Assembly: GCF_001544355.1 (NCBI RefSeq)
Contig: NZ_BCQI01000014.1
Span: forward strand, 1 to 64,000
Reading direction: 5' to 3'
Origin: Alicyclobacillus acidiphilus NBRC 100859
GTDB lineage: Bacteria > Bacillota > Bacilli > Alicyclobacillales > Alicyclobacillaceae
DNA: 64,000 bases
The translations under genes were made by a program, and so were the position numbers. Shown here in pieces: positions 8,827 through 17,185 of the stretch (position 1 is its first letter; each line of letters begins with the position of its first letter). The notes beneath the pieces are model-generated. The model was given only the letters and a program-made list of their open reading frames with translations. It was not told the origin of the DNA and made no database searches.

Positions 8827-9921
8827 ATGATGAAAAAAGTTGTCCATCTGTTTTTTACGGTTTTGGGGGTAGTACTGGGGTATCAATTTTGTCCGGACTT
8901 ATTCATACGCGTCTTTCATATGAACAATCAAGATGTTTTGACTTCGAATTGGTTTGGCGCAGCGCTGGGTGGGGCAGTTTTTCTCATAGCGACCATGTCA
9001 GTGGCCGGGTACGTGTCTGCGTTGTTGAGGTGGTTGGAGGAGCGGTTGAAGAGCGCGCCGCTGGCGGATATCCTCGGCGGTACCATCGGCATGGTCATCG
9101 GCCTTGTCGTCGCGTATCTCTTCTCACCAGAGATTCGTTCCATTCCGATTGTCGGCATCGCGGTACAGTTCTTTGTGGCGGTCTTTTTCGCTTATCTCGG
9201 CCTCCGAATCGGATTCACCAAGCGTGAAGATTTGCTCAATTTATTTTCGGGCCGGTTGTCCGCGAAGGAACGGGCGGAAAAAGAGCGCGACAAACGTCCC
9301 GCCATGCGGCCTGGCGAAGCCAAACTACTGGATACTTCCGTCATCATCGACGGCCGCATCGCCGACTTGGTCGAGACGGGTTTTTTGGATGGTACGCTTG
9401 TCATCGCGTCGTTTGTGCTGGAGGAGTTGCAACACATTGCCGACTCGTCCGATGTGCTTAAGCGCAACCGCGGCCGCCGGGGGCTCGATGTGCTGAATCG
9501 CATTCAAAAGGAACTGAAGGCGGTCGTCCAAATTGTCGAGATAGACTTCGACGACATTCAAGAGGTAGACTCGAAGTTGGTTCGTCTGGCGAAGCAGATG
9601 AATGGCAAGGTGATGACCAACGACTTCAACCTGAACAAGGTTTGCGAGTTGCAGGGTGTCCCAGTATTAAATATCAACGATTTGGCGAATGCGCTCAAAC
9701 CGGTTGTTCTCCCCGGTGAGGAACTGCACGTGCAGGTCATCAAGGATGGCAAGGAGTACAATCAGGGTGTCGCGTATTTGGATGACGGTACGATGATCGT
9801 GATCGAGGGCGGCCGCGAATACATCGGCGGACGTCTCATTGTTCAGGTGACGAGTGTGCTCCAAACGTCTGCCGGTCGAATGATTTTTGCGAAGCCGAAG
9901 ATGTTGGAGAAGGCTCTGTAA
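8827..9921 (+). CDS. PIN/TRAM-domain membrane protein (YacL family)
   Basis: This 364-residue protein has four predicted membrane helices in the first 135 residues, then a PIN-domain nuclease fold (LDTSVIIDGRIADL, a conserved EELQ, and VMTNDFNLN with acidic residues of the metal site) and a C-terminal TRAM domain that binds RNA. It corresponds to YacL of Bacillus, conserved beside ispD and of uncertain cellular role. I chose ATG 8827 because AGGAGGTGA ends eight bases before it; an in-frame GTG at 8815 lies inside that binding site. A ribonuclease function is inferred only from the domain. Confidence 0.88.
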   Translation: MMKKVVHLFFTVLGVVLGYQFCPDLFIRVFHMNNQDVLTSNWFGAALGGAVFLIATMSVAGYVSALLRWLEERLKSAPLADILGGTIGMVIGLVVAYLFSPEIRSIPIVGIAVQFFVAVFFAYLGLRIGFTKREDLLNLFSGRLSAKERAEKERDKRPAMRPGEAKLLDTSVIIDGRIADLVETGFLDGTLVIASFVLEELQHIADSSDVLKRNRGRRGLDVLNRIQKELKAVVQIVEIDFDDIQEVDSKLVRLAKQMNGKVMTNDFNLNKVCELQGVPVLNINDLANALKPVVLPGEELHVQVIKDGKEYNQGVAYLDDGTMIVIEGGREYIGGRLIVQVTSVLQTSAGRMIFAKPKMLEKAL

Positions 9922-10004
9922 TCCGGAGTTGCTTGCCGGAGGTCCGCGTGCGTCTGCGAAACCGCGGCTAGCTGAACTATCAACATGCGTCGATAGAAAT
10001 CAAC

Positions 10005-10047
10005 CGAGGAATAGGTCGAGCGAGGCGGACTTATTCCTCGCTTTTGC
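10005..10047 (+). terminator. Hairpin before ispD (terminator or attenuator)
   Basis: CGAGGAATAGGTC (10005-10017) pairs with GACTTATTCCTCG (10028-10040), 12 Watson-Crick pairs plus one G-T. CTTTTGCTT follows. The structure ends about ten bases before the ispD ribosome binding site, so it either ends the upstream transcript or controls readthrough into ispD. Confidence 0.7.
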
Positions 10048-10059
10048 TTGGAGGTCGAC

Positions 10060-10773
10060 ATGGTGCGTTTTGCGATTGTGGTTGCGGCGGGGCAGGGCCG
10101 CCGAATGGGCTTCAAGAAACAATTTCTCAATCTGGCCGGCAAGTCCATGTGGCTTCGTTCCACGGAGGCGATGCTTTGCTCTGGCGTCAGCCACGTGATT
10201 GTCGTCGCATCCGAAGAAGATTGGCCTCGCATGGAGTCGGAGATTTCAACATTGGACAACCCTGCCCGGGTGCGGCTCACACGGGGCGGAGCGACTCGCC
10301 ACGATTCGGTTGTGGCAGGGATGCAGGTGGTTCGCGGGCTGCTGGAGGCGATGGCGCTTCCGCCGAGCGAGGCCTTGGTGGCCGTTCACGACGCGGCGCG
10401 TCCTTTTGTGTCGATCGCAGACGTGGATCAAGTGTTTGAACAGGCGGCGGTACACGGCGGAGCGCTCCTCGGCCGCTATTCCCGAGATACTGTCAAATGG
10501 GTCCAGGATGACCGGGTGGATCGGACGATCCCGCGCGAACGGGTTTTCCTGGCGGAGACCCCGCAAGTCGTGCGCGGCGACTTCATTGAACAAGCGTACT
10601 TTGCGCAAGAGGTCTCGGACTCTCCGACGGACGACAGCGCCATTTTGGAATCGCTGGGCGTAAAAGTGGCTTGCGTTGAGTCGACGGGCTACAATGGGAA
10701 GGTCACGACGCCAAGCGACTTGGACTACGCGCAATGGCTATCCATCAGACTGTGGGGGAACGTCGAAGCATGA
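10060..10773 (+). CDS. ispD: 2-C-methyl-D-erythritol 4-phosphate cytidylyltransferase
   Basis: IspD transfers CMP to methylerythritol phosphate in the MEP pathway of isoprenoid synthesis. The 237-residue protein has the nucleotide-binding start VVAAGQGRRMG with a lysine-bearing loop (GFKKQF), VHDAARPF in the active-site region, and ETPQVVRGD. The ATG at 10060 follows GGAGGT by only four bases; GTG 10063 directly after it is an alternative that would shorten the protein by one residue. Its stop codon overlaps the ispF start (ATGA), so the two consecutive-pathway enzymes are coupled. Confidence 0.95.
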   Translation: MVRFAIVVAAGQGRRMGFKKQFLNLAGKSMWLRSTEAMLCSGVSHVIVVASEEDWPRMESEISTLDNPARVRLTRGGATRHDSVVAGMQVVRGLLEAMALPPSEALVAVHDAARPFVSIADVDQVFEQAAVHGGALLGRYSRDTVKWVQDDRVDRTIPRERVFLAETPQVVRGDFIEQAYFAQEVSDSPTDDSAILESLGVKVACVESTGYNGKVTTPSDLDYAQWLSIRLWGNVEA

Positions 10774-11252
10774 GAATTGGCATTGGTTACGATGTTCATC
10801 AAATCGATGAAAGCCGCCCGCTGGTATTGGGCGGCGTCCAAATAGAGGCTCCCTTCGGACTGCTCGGACATTCGGACGCGGATGTGATCCTTCACGCGGT
10901 CATGGACGCGATGCTTGGCGCACTCGCGTTAGGCGACATCGGTGTACATTTTCCGCCGTCCGATGATCGGTTCAAGGACGCGGACAGTATGAAACTTCTT
11001 GAACACGTGGTTCGACTTGTGGCCCAAGAAGGTTATCAATTGGGCAATCTAGATGTGATGGTGCTTGCGGAAGCGCCCAAATTGCTGCCGCACGTCATGG
11101 CGATGCGGACCAATATCGCTTCGGTGTGTCATGTCGATATTGGACAAGTATCCATCAAAGCGACTACGAACGAGAAACTTGGATTTATTGGCCGCAAAGA
11201 GGGGATCGCCGCACAGGCGGTCGCATTGCTCGTTCAAGCGGATAAGGAATAA
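10770..11252 (+). CDS. ispF: 2-C-methyl-D-erythritol 2,4-cyclodiphosphate synthase
   Basis: IspF cyclises the diphosphocytidyl intermediate of the MEP pathway with release of CMP; it is a trimeric zinc enzyme. The 160 residues include the metal-binding GYDVHQ (D and H), the second histidine in LLGHSDADV, and GDIGVHFPPSD. Length is typical. The ATG at 10770 overlaps the ispD stop by four bases. IspE, which acts between IspD and IspF, is not in this window. Confidence 0.96.
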   Translation: MRIGIGYDVHQIDESRPLVLGGVQIEAPFGLLGHSDADVILHAVMDAMLGALALGDIGVHFPPSDDRFKDADSMKLLEHVVRLVAQEGYQLGNLDVMVLAEAPKLLPHVMAMRTNIASVCHVDIGQVSIKATTNEKLGFIGRKEGIAAQAVALLVQADKE

Positions 11253-11265
11253 GGGAGGCGTCGTT

Positions 11266-12717
11266 GTGTCGGTACGAGTTCGGTTTGCACCTAGTCCGAC
11301 CGGTCATTTACATATTGGAAGCGTTCGAACAGCGCTGTTTAACTATCTTTTCGCGCGCAGGCACGGCGGAACGTACATTCTGCGGTTGGAGGACACGGAC
11401 GTCAACCGTAACGTCGAAGGGGCGGAACTGCAGTTTCTCGACGGATTTCGGTGGCTCGGGATCCTGTGGGATGAGGGCTTGGATGTAGGAGGGCCGCATG
11501 CGCCGTATCGTTGCATGGAGCGTTTGCCACTGTATAAATCGTATACGGAGAGAATGCTGGAATCCGGGCTGGCGTACCCTTGCTTCTGTACGGACGACGA
11601 GCTGGTGGCACAACGGGAACTCGCGGAACAGGAAGGCCGTGTGCCGCGCTACAGCGGAAAGTGTTACAACTTGTCCAAGGAAGAACGCCAGGCCAAGATC
11701 GACGCAGGTATACCGTACAGCATCCGCTTTCATGTGGAGCCGGGCAAGCGCATCGAGATCGAGGACATCATTCGCGGCCAAGTGACGTTTCAGACCGATG
11801 ACATCGGCGATTTCGTAATCGTAAAGTCGAATGGCATTCCAACCTACAACTTTCAGGTAGTCATAGACGACGTGGAGATGGAGATCACCCACGTGATTCG
11901 GGCTGAAGAGCATCTGTCCAATACACCGCGGCAGGTTCTCGTCTATGAAGCGCTCGGCAAGCCGGTGCCGGCGTTTGCGCACTTGCCAATCGTGCTGGAT
12001 GAACATCGGAAGAAGCTCAGCAAGCGCGATCCGAACGTGCTGCCTATCGCCGCGTATGAAAAATTGGGCTATGTCCCTCAGGCCATTATCAACTTCCTCG
12101 CGTTGCTGGGATGGTCTCCGGGCGGCGAAGAGGAACTGTTTTCGATGGAGGAATTGTGCGCCAAGTTCGATCTGGATCGGGTGTCCAAGTCTGGCGCCGT
12201 CTTCGACGTGGAGAAGCTCAACTGGATGGCGAACCAGTACTTTAAGGCTCTGCCGTTGTCAGATGCGGCTCTGATGGTTTCGAAGCAAATGGAACAGGAG
12301 GGCCTCAGGGTACCGCCCGAGGCTCCTGAAGGGTGGCTGGAAAACGTCGTGTCGCTGTTCCAAGATGGTATGACATGCGCGCACGATTTCATCCATCTCG
12401 CGCAAACGTTCTTCCAGACGCATATTGAATGGGAAGAGGAAGCTCGGATATTGCTCAGGGACGAGTCTGCCCGCGCTGTCGTCGAAGCTTACTTGCATAG
12501 GAGCAGGCAAGCCGCGGAGTGGACAGCGGATGCGAGTCGCGCTCGTTTCAAAGAAATCCAGGCGGAACTCGGTGTCAAGGGCAAGCAGTTGTTTATGCCT
12601 GTCCGAGCCGCGGTCACCGGACAGGTTCACGGTCCGGATCTGCAGAAGACCATCTGGCTGCTCGGGCGAGATGTCGTCGTAGAGCGGCTTTCCGACGCAC
12701 TTTCCTCCACGTTGTAA
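11266..12717 (+). CDS. gltX: Glutamyl-tRNA synthetase
   Basis: A class I synthetase of 483 residues. The HIGH-type motif appears as PSPTGHLHIG near the N terminus and the KMSKS-type motif as KKLSKRD near residue 248. A CFC...C cluster at about residues 105-130 resembles the zinc-binding pearl of some GluRS. In Bacilli this enzyme usually charges both tRNA-Glu and tRNA-Gln, with GatCAB correcting the latter; specificity here is inference. GTG 11266 was chosen because AGGGAGG lies seven bases upstream and the protein then opens VRVRFAPSPTG. cysS follows after 32 bases without the cysE gene usually found between them. Confidence 0.95.
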   Translation: MSVRVRFAPSPTGHLHIGSVRTALFNYLFARRHGGTYILRLEDTDVNRNVEGAELQFLDGFRWLGILWDEGLDVGGPHAPYRCMERLPLYKSYTERMLESGLAYPCFCTDDELVAQRELAEQEGRVPRYSGKCYNLSKEERQAKIDAGIPYSIRFHVEPGKRIEIEDIIRGQVTFQTDDIGDFVIVKSNGIPTYNFQVVIDDVEMEITHVIRAEEHLSNTPRQVLVYEALGKPVPAFAHLPIVLDEHRKKLSKRDPNVLPIAAYEKLGYVPQAIINFLALLGWSPGGEEELFSMEELCAKFDLDRVSKSGAVFDVEKLNWMANQYFKALPLSDAALMVSKQMEQEGLRVPPEAPEGWLENVVSLFQDGMTCAHDFIHLAQTFFQTHIEWEEEARILLRDESARAVVEAYLHRSRQAAEWTADASRARFKEIQAELGVKGKQLFMPVRAAVTGQVHGPDLQKTIWLLGRDVVVERLSDALSSTL

Positions 12718-12749
12718 CCGTGCTCGGGCAATAGAAAGGGAGAGTTCAG

Positions 12750-14174
12750 TTGAGTATCGTACTTTACAACAGTATGACAGGTGAAAAAGAACCCTTGCAG
12801 ACGCTCGAGGCGGGAAAGGTCAAATTTTACGCGTGCGGTCCGACCGTTTACCACTATTTCCACCTCGGCAATGCGCGGATGTTTGTCACCTTTGACACGA
12901 TTCGAAGATACCTGCAATACCGTGGGTACGAGGTATTCTTCGTTCAGAATTTTACGGATGTGGACGATCGCATCATCGCGCGCGCCCGCGAGTTGGGCAT
13001 ATCACCGCGCGAACTGGCGAACCAGAACATCAAGGATTACTTCGAGGACGCGGGAAAGCTGTTTATTCTCCCGGCGACAGTTCATCCCCGGGTCACGGAA
13101 TGCATTCCTGAGATCATTCGATTTATACAAGATTTGATTGAACAAGGTCATGCGTACGAGCGCAACGGCAGTGTGTATTTTGACACGTCTTCATACCCTG
13201 CGTACGGAAAGCTGTCGCACCAGTCGCCTGAAGACATGCGCGCCGGTTTCCGAATCGATGTGCAGGACGAGAAAGACGATCCTGCCGATTTTGCGTTGTG
13301 GAAGGCGACGAAACCGGGTGAAGAATTCTGGGAGAGTCCATGGGGCAAGGGACGTCCCGGATGGCATATCGAATGTTCGGTGATGAACCTGCTCTATCTG
13401 GGTGAGCAGATCGATATCCACGCTGGCGGCCGAGATCTGATTTTTCCGCACCACGAAAATGAAATTGCCCAGAGCGAAGCGCATTCTGGCAAGACGTTTG
13501 CGCGCTATTGGCTTCATAATGGGACGCTGAACATCAACGGAGAGAAAATGTCGAAGTCCACTGGCAATTTCATCATGACGCGGGATTTGTTGCAGCGGCG
13601 AGACGCGCGAAGCATCCGCTTCTTCTTGCTCAGTGCGCAGTATCGGCATCCCCTGAACTACACGGAAGAGGCCTTGGCTCAGGCTGAGCAGGGGTTGCAG
13701 CGGATCGACCGGCTGATTTTGAACTTGGATCACAAGATTGCCTCGCTCGAAAGCCGTGTTGATGTCGTTCCGGAGGTTGCGGGTGTGCCGTCGACCGAGG
13801 CTGTTTCCCTGTGCGGCGAGATCCGGCAGTCATTTATTGAAGCGATGGACGACGACTTCAATACGGCTGACGGCATCTCGGCGATATTCGAAGGCGTTCG
13901 CGCCATCAATTCACGACTGGACGATCCGGTGCTGACCATTGCCGACCTGCGGGAGTACCGGCAGGTGATTGTCGAGTTGCTCGGCGTGATCGGCATCCCT
14001 GAAGCGGAGCGGACCGATCTCGAGGCTGAAGTCGCCGCCTTGATTGAGGAACGAAACGCGGCGCGCGCCGCCCGCAACTTCGCCCGAGCGGACGAGATTC
14101 GCGACGCCTTGAAGGAGCGCGGCATTGTGCTGGAAGATACGCCGCAAGGCACACGATGGAGTTTCGAAGCATGA
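12750..14174 (+). CDS. cysS: Cysteinyl-tRNA synthetase
   Basis: A class I synthetase of 474 residues, charging tRNA-Cys. The HIGH-type motif is YHYFHLGNARMF, the KMSKS loop is GEKMSKSTGN, and the zinc ligands include the cysteine in the CGPTVYHY opening and the C/H/E cluster around HIECSVMN and HHENEIAQSE. The C-terminal helical anticodon domain is complete. The start is TTG 12750, seven bases after AAAGGGAGAG. The stop overlaps the mrnC ATG by four bases. Confidence 0.96.
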   Translation: MSIVLYNSMTGEKEPLQTLEAGKVKFYACGPTVYHYFHLGNARMFVTFDTIRRYLQYRGYEVFFVQNFTDVDDRIIARARELGISPRELANQNIKDYFEDAGKLFILPATVHPRVTECIPEIIRFIQDLIEQGHAYERNGSVYFDTSSYPAYGKLSHQSPEDMRAGFRIDVQDEKDDPADFALWKATKPGEEFWESPWGKGRPGWHIECSVMNLLYLGEQIDIHAGGRDLIFPHHENEIAQSEAHSGKTFARYWLHNGTLNINGEKMSKSTGNFIMTRDLLQRRDARSIRFFLLSAQYRHPLNYTEEALAQAEQGLQRIDRLILNLDHKIASLESRVDVVPEVAGVPSTEAVSLCGEIRQSFIEAMDDDFNTADGISAIFEGVRAINSRLDDPVLTIADLREYRQVIVELLGVIGIPEAERTDLEAEVAALIEERNAARAARNFARADEIRDALKERGIVLEDTPQGTRWSFEA

Positions 14175-14566
14175 ATCAGACGTGGCGTGCGAACGAGTTG
14201 TCTCCACTTGGCTTGGCGTTTGTCGGCGACGCGGTGTGGGAAACCTACGCGCGCAACCACTGTCTCAATCTTGGCGTGAGAAAGCCAAATGAGCTTCACA
14301 AGCGGTGTACGCGCTATGTCAGCGCCAAAGCGCAGGCGGACGTACTGGCGCGGCTTCAGGATGTGCTGACCGAGACGGAACTGGACGTCGTTCGGCGGGG
14401 GCGAAACACCAAGTCCGCGCACGTGCGGCGCAATGTCGACGTCATTGTCTACAGGCACAGTACCGGGTTCGAAGCGCTGATTGGCTACCTGCACGGCACA
14501 GGGCAGAACGAGCGGCTCGAGGAAATCGCCAATTTGGCCTTGCGCATCCTGGACGATTCGCAGTAA
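14171..14566 (+). CDS. mrnC: Mini-ribonuclease III
   Basis: MrnC matures 23S rRNA in Bacillus by cutting double-stranded ends. The 131-residue protein consists of the RNase III catalytic domain alone, without the dsRNA-binding domain, which defines the mini-III type. The catalytic motif appears as LAFVGDAVWETYARNH near the N terminus. The ATG at 14171 overlaps the cysS stop (ATGA). The pairing with cysS and with rlmB downstream is the usual Bacilli order. Confidence 0.93.
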   Translation: MNQTWRANELSPLGLAFVGDAVWETYARNHCLNLGVRKPNELHKRCTRYVSAKAQADVLARLQDVLTETELDVVRRGRNTKSAHVRRNVDVIVYRHSTGFEALIGYLHGTGQNERLEEIANLALRILDDSQ

Positions 14567-14619
14567 CGGCTTGGTGGGGGTTCGGATTGAGGGCGATCCA
14601 TCGAGGAAGGAGTGACAGT

Positions 14620-15390
14620 ATGCAACGATCACGCGGAGCGAATCGTTCTCCGAAACTGCAGGAAACAGATTTGCAGGACACGTCTGTTCTGAAAGGCCGA
14701 CACCCTGTTGCAACTGCGCTGACGGAGGGACGCCCAATCAACAAAGTGCTGATTGCGGAAGGGGCCGAATTGCAGCACATTGTCGCGCGCGCCAAGGAGC
14801 GGGGCGTACTCGTTCAATTCGTTCCCAGATCGCGTCTCGACACGATTGCGGGCGATCACCACCAGGGCGTCGTCGCCTACGTCGCACCCTACGCATATGT
14901 CGATCTCGACGACGTGATCGGCCGCGAGACGGGGCATGCTCCGCTGGTCGTCGTCGTCGACGGCGTGACCGATCCGCACAATCTCGGCGCCATCATTCGA
15001 ACGGCGGAAGCTGCAGGCGCCCAGGGGGTCGTGATTGGCAAACACCGGGCCAGTCCGCTCACCGAGATCGTTGCCAAGGCGTCGGCGGGGGCGTTGGAGT
15101 ATTTGCCGGTCGCGCGGGTGTCAAACATCACGCAGGCTCTGGTAACGATGAAGGAGGCGGGGTATTGGGTCGTCGGTACGGATGTCGGCGCGCCGCAGAC
15201 GTTGACGGGTGTCGATTACACAGGACCGACGGTATTGGTGATTGGTTCGGAGGGGCAAGGTGTCCATCGACTCGTCCGCGAGCACTGTGACTTCCTGGTG
15301 TCGATTCCGATCCTCGGCCGTGTCCAGAGTCTTAACGCGTCGGTCGCGGCGGGGGTCATGCTGTATGAAGTCGTCCGCCAAAGAACGTAA
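14620..15390 (+). CDS. rlmB: 23S rRNA 2'-O-methyltransferase RlmB (TrmH family)
   Basis: A SPOUT-superfamily enzyme of 256 residues that methylates the ribose of a guanosine in 23S rRNA. It has the N-terminal substrate-binding domain (VLKGRHPVATAL) and the C-terminal knot with the motifs DGVTDPHNLGAIIRTAEAAG, VLVIGSEGQGVHRLV and IPILGRVQSLNASVA. ATG 14620 follows GAAGGAGTGA. The end overlaps the next gene by 26 bases. The exact target (G2251 in Escherichia coli numbering) is inferred from orthology. Confidence 0.92.
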   Translation: MQRSRGANRSPKLQETDLQDTSVLKGRHPVATALTEGRPINKVLIAEGAELQHIVARAKERGVLVQFVPRSRLDTIAGDHHQGVVAYVAPYAYVDLDDVIGRETGHAPLVVVVDGVTDPHNLGAIIRTAEAAGAQGVVIGKHRASPLTEIVAKASAGALEYLPVARVSNITQALVTMKEAGYWVVGTDVGAPQTLTGVDYTGPTVLVIGSEGQGVHRLVREHCDFLVSIPILGRVQSLNASVAAGVMLYEVVRQRT

Positions 15391-15907
15391 GTGGAAGGGC
15401 CAACGGTGCCTCATTGTCGATGGCTACAACGTGATCGCCAAGAAGGCTGGCGCTCCGTTGTCGAAGATTCCGGACCTCGAAGAGGCGCGGCGCGAACTGG
15501 AAGACGAGCTGGCGGAGTACCGCGCGGTCTACGATGAGCATGTCGTCGTTGTGTACGACGCGCACTTGCGAGAAGGGGTCGGCGTACTCGAAGAGCGATC
15601 CAAAATTCAAATCGTCTTCACGGACTCCGGCGAAACTGCGGATGCCCGGATCGAGCGGTTGGTCTACGACTTGCGGGACAACTTCCGAAACATTACGGTC
15701 GCGACCTCGGACGCGGCGGAACAGCAGGTGTCCTTTGGCGGCGGCGCCTTGCGCATCTCCGCGGCCGAGTTGTTGGTGCGGCTCGGCGCGATGCAGGAAT
15801 ACGTAGCCAGGCAGACCAATCGCCAAAATACGAAATCTCGCAGCACACTGGCGGACAGTCTGAAGGGCGACGTCATAAAGGCCCTCGAGAAGTGGCGCAG
15901 AAATTAG
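15365..15907 (+). CDS. rae1: NYN-domain ribosome-associated endonuclease Rae1
   Basis: The 180-residue protein is a YacP/Rae1 orthologue with a NYN (PIN-like) nuclease fold: LIVDGYNVIAKK at the start, VVVYDAH in the middle and VATSDAAEQQ, which supply the acidic metal ligands. In Bacillus Rae1 cuts mRNA in the ribosomal A site. The start at ATG 15365 lies inside the rlmB end (26-base overlap) with GGGGGT about eight bases upstream; no later in-frame start would leave the domain intact. Confidence 0.88.
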   Translation: MKSSAKERKWKGQRCLIVDGYNVIAKKAGAPLSKIPDLEEARRELEDELAEYRAVYDEHVVVVYDAHLREGVGVLEERSKIQIVFTDSGETADARIERLVYDLRDNFRNITVATSDAAEQQVSFGGGALRISAAELLVRLGAMQEYVARQTNRQNTKSRSTLADSLKGDVIKALEKWRRN

Positions 15908-15927
15908 CTTTTTATGCAAAACTATGA

Positions 15928-15957
15928 TTGATTATAGTAGATTACATAATGTATAAT
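15928..15957 (+). promoter_or_regulatory. Sigma-A promoter of sigH
   Basis: TATAAT at 15952-15957 and TTGATT at 15928-15933 with an 18-base spacer sit in an AT-rich island (15907-15960) between rae1 and sigH. In Bacillus sigH is transcribed by sigma-A and repressed by AbrB at such AT-rich DNA; the latter is inference here. Confidence 0.7.
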
Positions 15958-15989
15958 GGCGACAACCACGAGGCTCGGGGTGATAGAGT

Positions 15990-16646
15990 TTGTCGATACA
16001 GCCGACACAGTTGGACGCCGCAATGACGAGTTATGAAGACCAAGCCGACGAAGAACTGGTGGAAGCCGTTCGCGAAGGTGACACCGATGCGCTCGAGTAC
16101 CTGATTCAGAAGTACCGAAACTTTGTCCGTGCCAAGGCGCGTTCTTACTTTTTGATTGGCGCCGATAGGGAAGACATCGTACAAGAAGGCATGATTGGCC
16201 TCTACAAATCGATCCGGGATTTTCGGGGCGACAAGTTATCCTCTTTCAAGGCGTTTGCCGAACTCTGCATCACGCGTCAAATTATCACCGCTATCAAAAC
16301 TGCCACGAGGCAGAAGCATATCCCGTTAAATTCATATGTGTCCTTGGACAAGCCCATCTATGATGAAGATTCGGATCGAACTTTGCTCGACGTGATCTGC
16401 ACGGTTCGGGCGTCGGATCCTGAAGAACTGGTGATAAATCAGGAAGAGTTTGACGATATTGAAGGTAAGATGTCGGAACTGCTGAGCGATCTCGAGCGAA
16501 AGGTTCTCATGTTGTACCTCGATGGTCGATCGTACCAGGAAATCGCCGTCGACCTGGCGCGGCACGTGAAGTCCATCGATAACGCTTTGCAGCGTGTCAA
16601 ACGCAAATTGGAGAAGTACTTGACGTTCCGGAATGTAATATGCTAA
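15990..16646 (+). CDS. sigH: RNA polymerase sigma factor SigH
   Basis: The 218-residue product equals the length of Bacillus SigH (sigma-30), which drives stationary-phase, competence and early sporulation genes. Region 2 is clear (DALEYLIQKYRNFVRAKA and DREDIVQEGMIGLYKSIRDF), and region 4 ends the protein with a helix-turn-helix (LDGRSYQEIAVDLARHVKSI). The start is TTG 15990, six bases after GGGGTGA; ATG 16023 has no good binding site. A terminator follows within 50 bases. The rae1-sigH-rpmG-secE-nusG order is the classical one. Confidence 0.94.
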   Translation: MSIQPTQLDAAMTSYEDQADEELVEAVREGDTDALEYLIQKYRNFVRAKARSYFLIGADREDIVQEGMIGLYKSIRDFRGDKLSSFKAFAELCITRQIITAIKTATRQKHIPLNSYVSLDKPIYDEDSDRTLLDVICTVRASDPEELVINQEEFDDIEGKMSELLSDLERKVLMLYLDGRSYQEIAVDLARHVKSIDNALQRVKRKLEKYLTFRNVIC

Positions 16647-16666
16647 TGTGATGCAGGTATGTGAGT

Positions 16667-16693
16667 CCCCGGTTTCGGGGGTTCTTCTATTTT
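16667..16693 (+). terminator. Terminator after sigH
   Basis: CCCCG (16667-16671) pairs with CGGGG (16676-16680) around a four-base GTTT loop, followed by GTTCTTCTATTTT. The stem is short but GC-only. Confidence 0.7.
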
Positions 16694-16735
16694 GTGTCGC
16701 TATTTGGTTTGCGGTATGCTGGGGAGGTGCCTAGG

Positions 16736-16885
16736 ATGCGTGAAGTCATTACGCTCGCTTGCACAGATTGCAAGCAACGCAATTACACCAGTATGAAAAA
16801 CAAGAAGAACGACCCTGAGCGGGTTGAACTGAAGAAGTATTGCCCGACGTGCAATTCACACACGACGCACCGTGAGACCCGCTGA
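16736..16885 (+). CDS. rpmG: 50S ribosomal protein L33, zinc type
   Basis: A 49-residue protein with two CxxC pairs (C9/C12 and C36/C39), the zinc-binding form of L33. It sits directly before secE, where many Bacilli carry one of their L33 copies. ATG 16736 has GGGGAGGTG six bases upstream. Retention of the cysteines means that it should depend on zinc; cysteine-free L33 paralogues elsewhere in the genome cannot be excluded. Confidence 0.95.
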   Translation: MREVITLACTDCKQRNYTSMKNKKNDPERVELKKYCPTCNSHTTHRETR

Positions 16886-16917
16886 CGCAACGCGGCAATC
16901 GAAGGAGATATCCGAAA

Positions 16918-17148
16918 ATGGCAGAACCTAACGATTCGTTGGCCAATGTAAAGGAACAAAGTCGTTCCGGATTCGTTGCCTTTTTCGCGGAGTCGTTTCG
17001 CGAAATGCGCCGTGTCAAATGGCCGAAACGCCACGACGTAATCCTGTACACGGGGGCCGCACTCGTGGTTTGTGCCATTCTGGGTGTGATGATTTGGGGA
17101 TTTGACATCGGCGTGGCGAAGGTCTTTTCGCTCGTCGGCGTAGATTAA
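16918..17148 (+). CDS. secE: Preprotein translocase subunit SecE
   Basis: A 76-residue membrane protein with one C-terminal transmembrane helix (ILYTGAALVVCAILGVMIWG) preceded by the amphipathic segment and the conserved RRVKWP signature. SecE clamps SecY in the translocation channel. This is the short, single-helix form typical of Gram-positive bacteria. It lies between rpmG and nusG; its partner secY is at 42770. Confidence 0.95.
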   Translation: MAEPNDSLANVKEQSRSGFVAFFAESFREMRRVKWPKRHDVILYTGAALVVCAILGVMIWGFDIGVAKVFSLVGVD

Positions 17149-17185
17149 GGACGTCTTGGAGGTGTCCGGGCTCAGGCCTAACCTG

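Noticed and set aside
12718-12750. T-box riboswitch before cysS
   Set aside because: The gap of 32 bases is too short for a T-box, and no specifier or antiterminator element is present.
16692-16720. TTGTGT with TATGCT as promoter of rpmG
   Set aside because: Transcription would start at about 16727, inside or after the rpmG binding site, leaving no usable leader.
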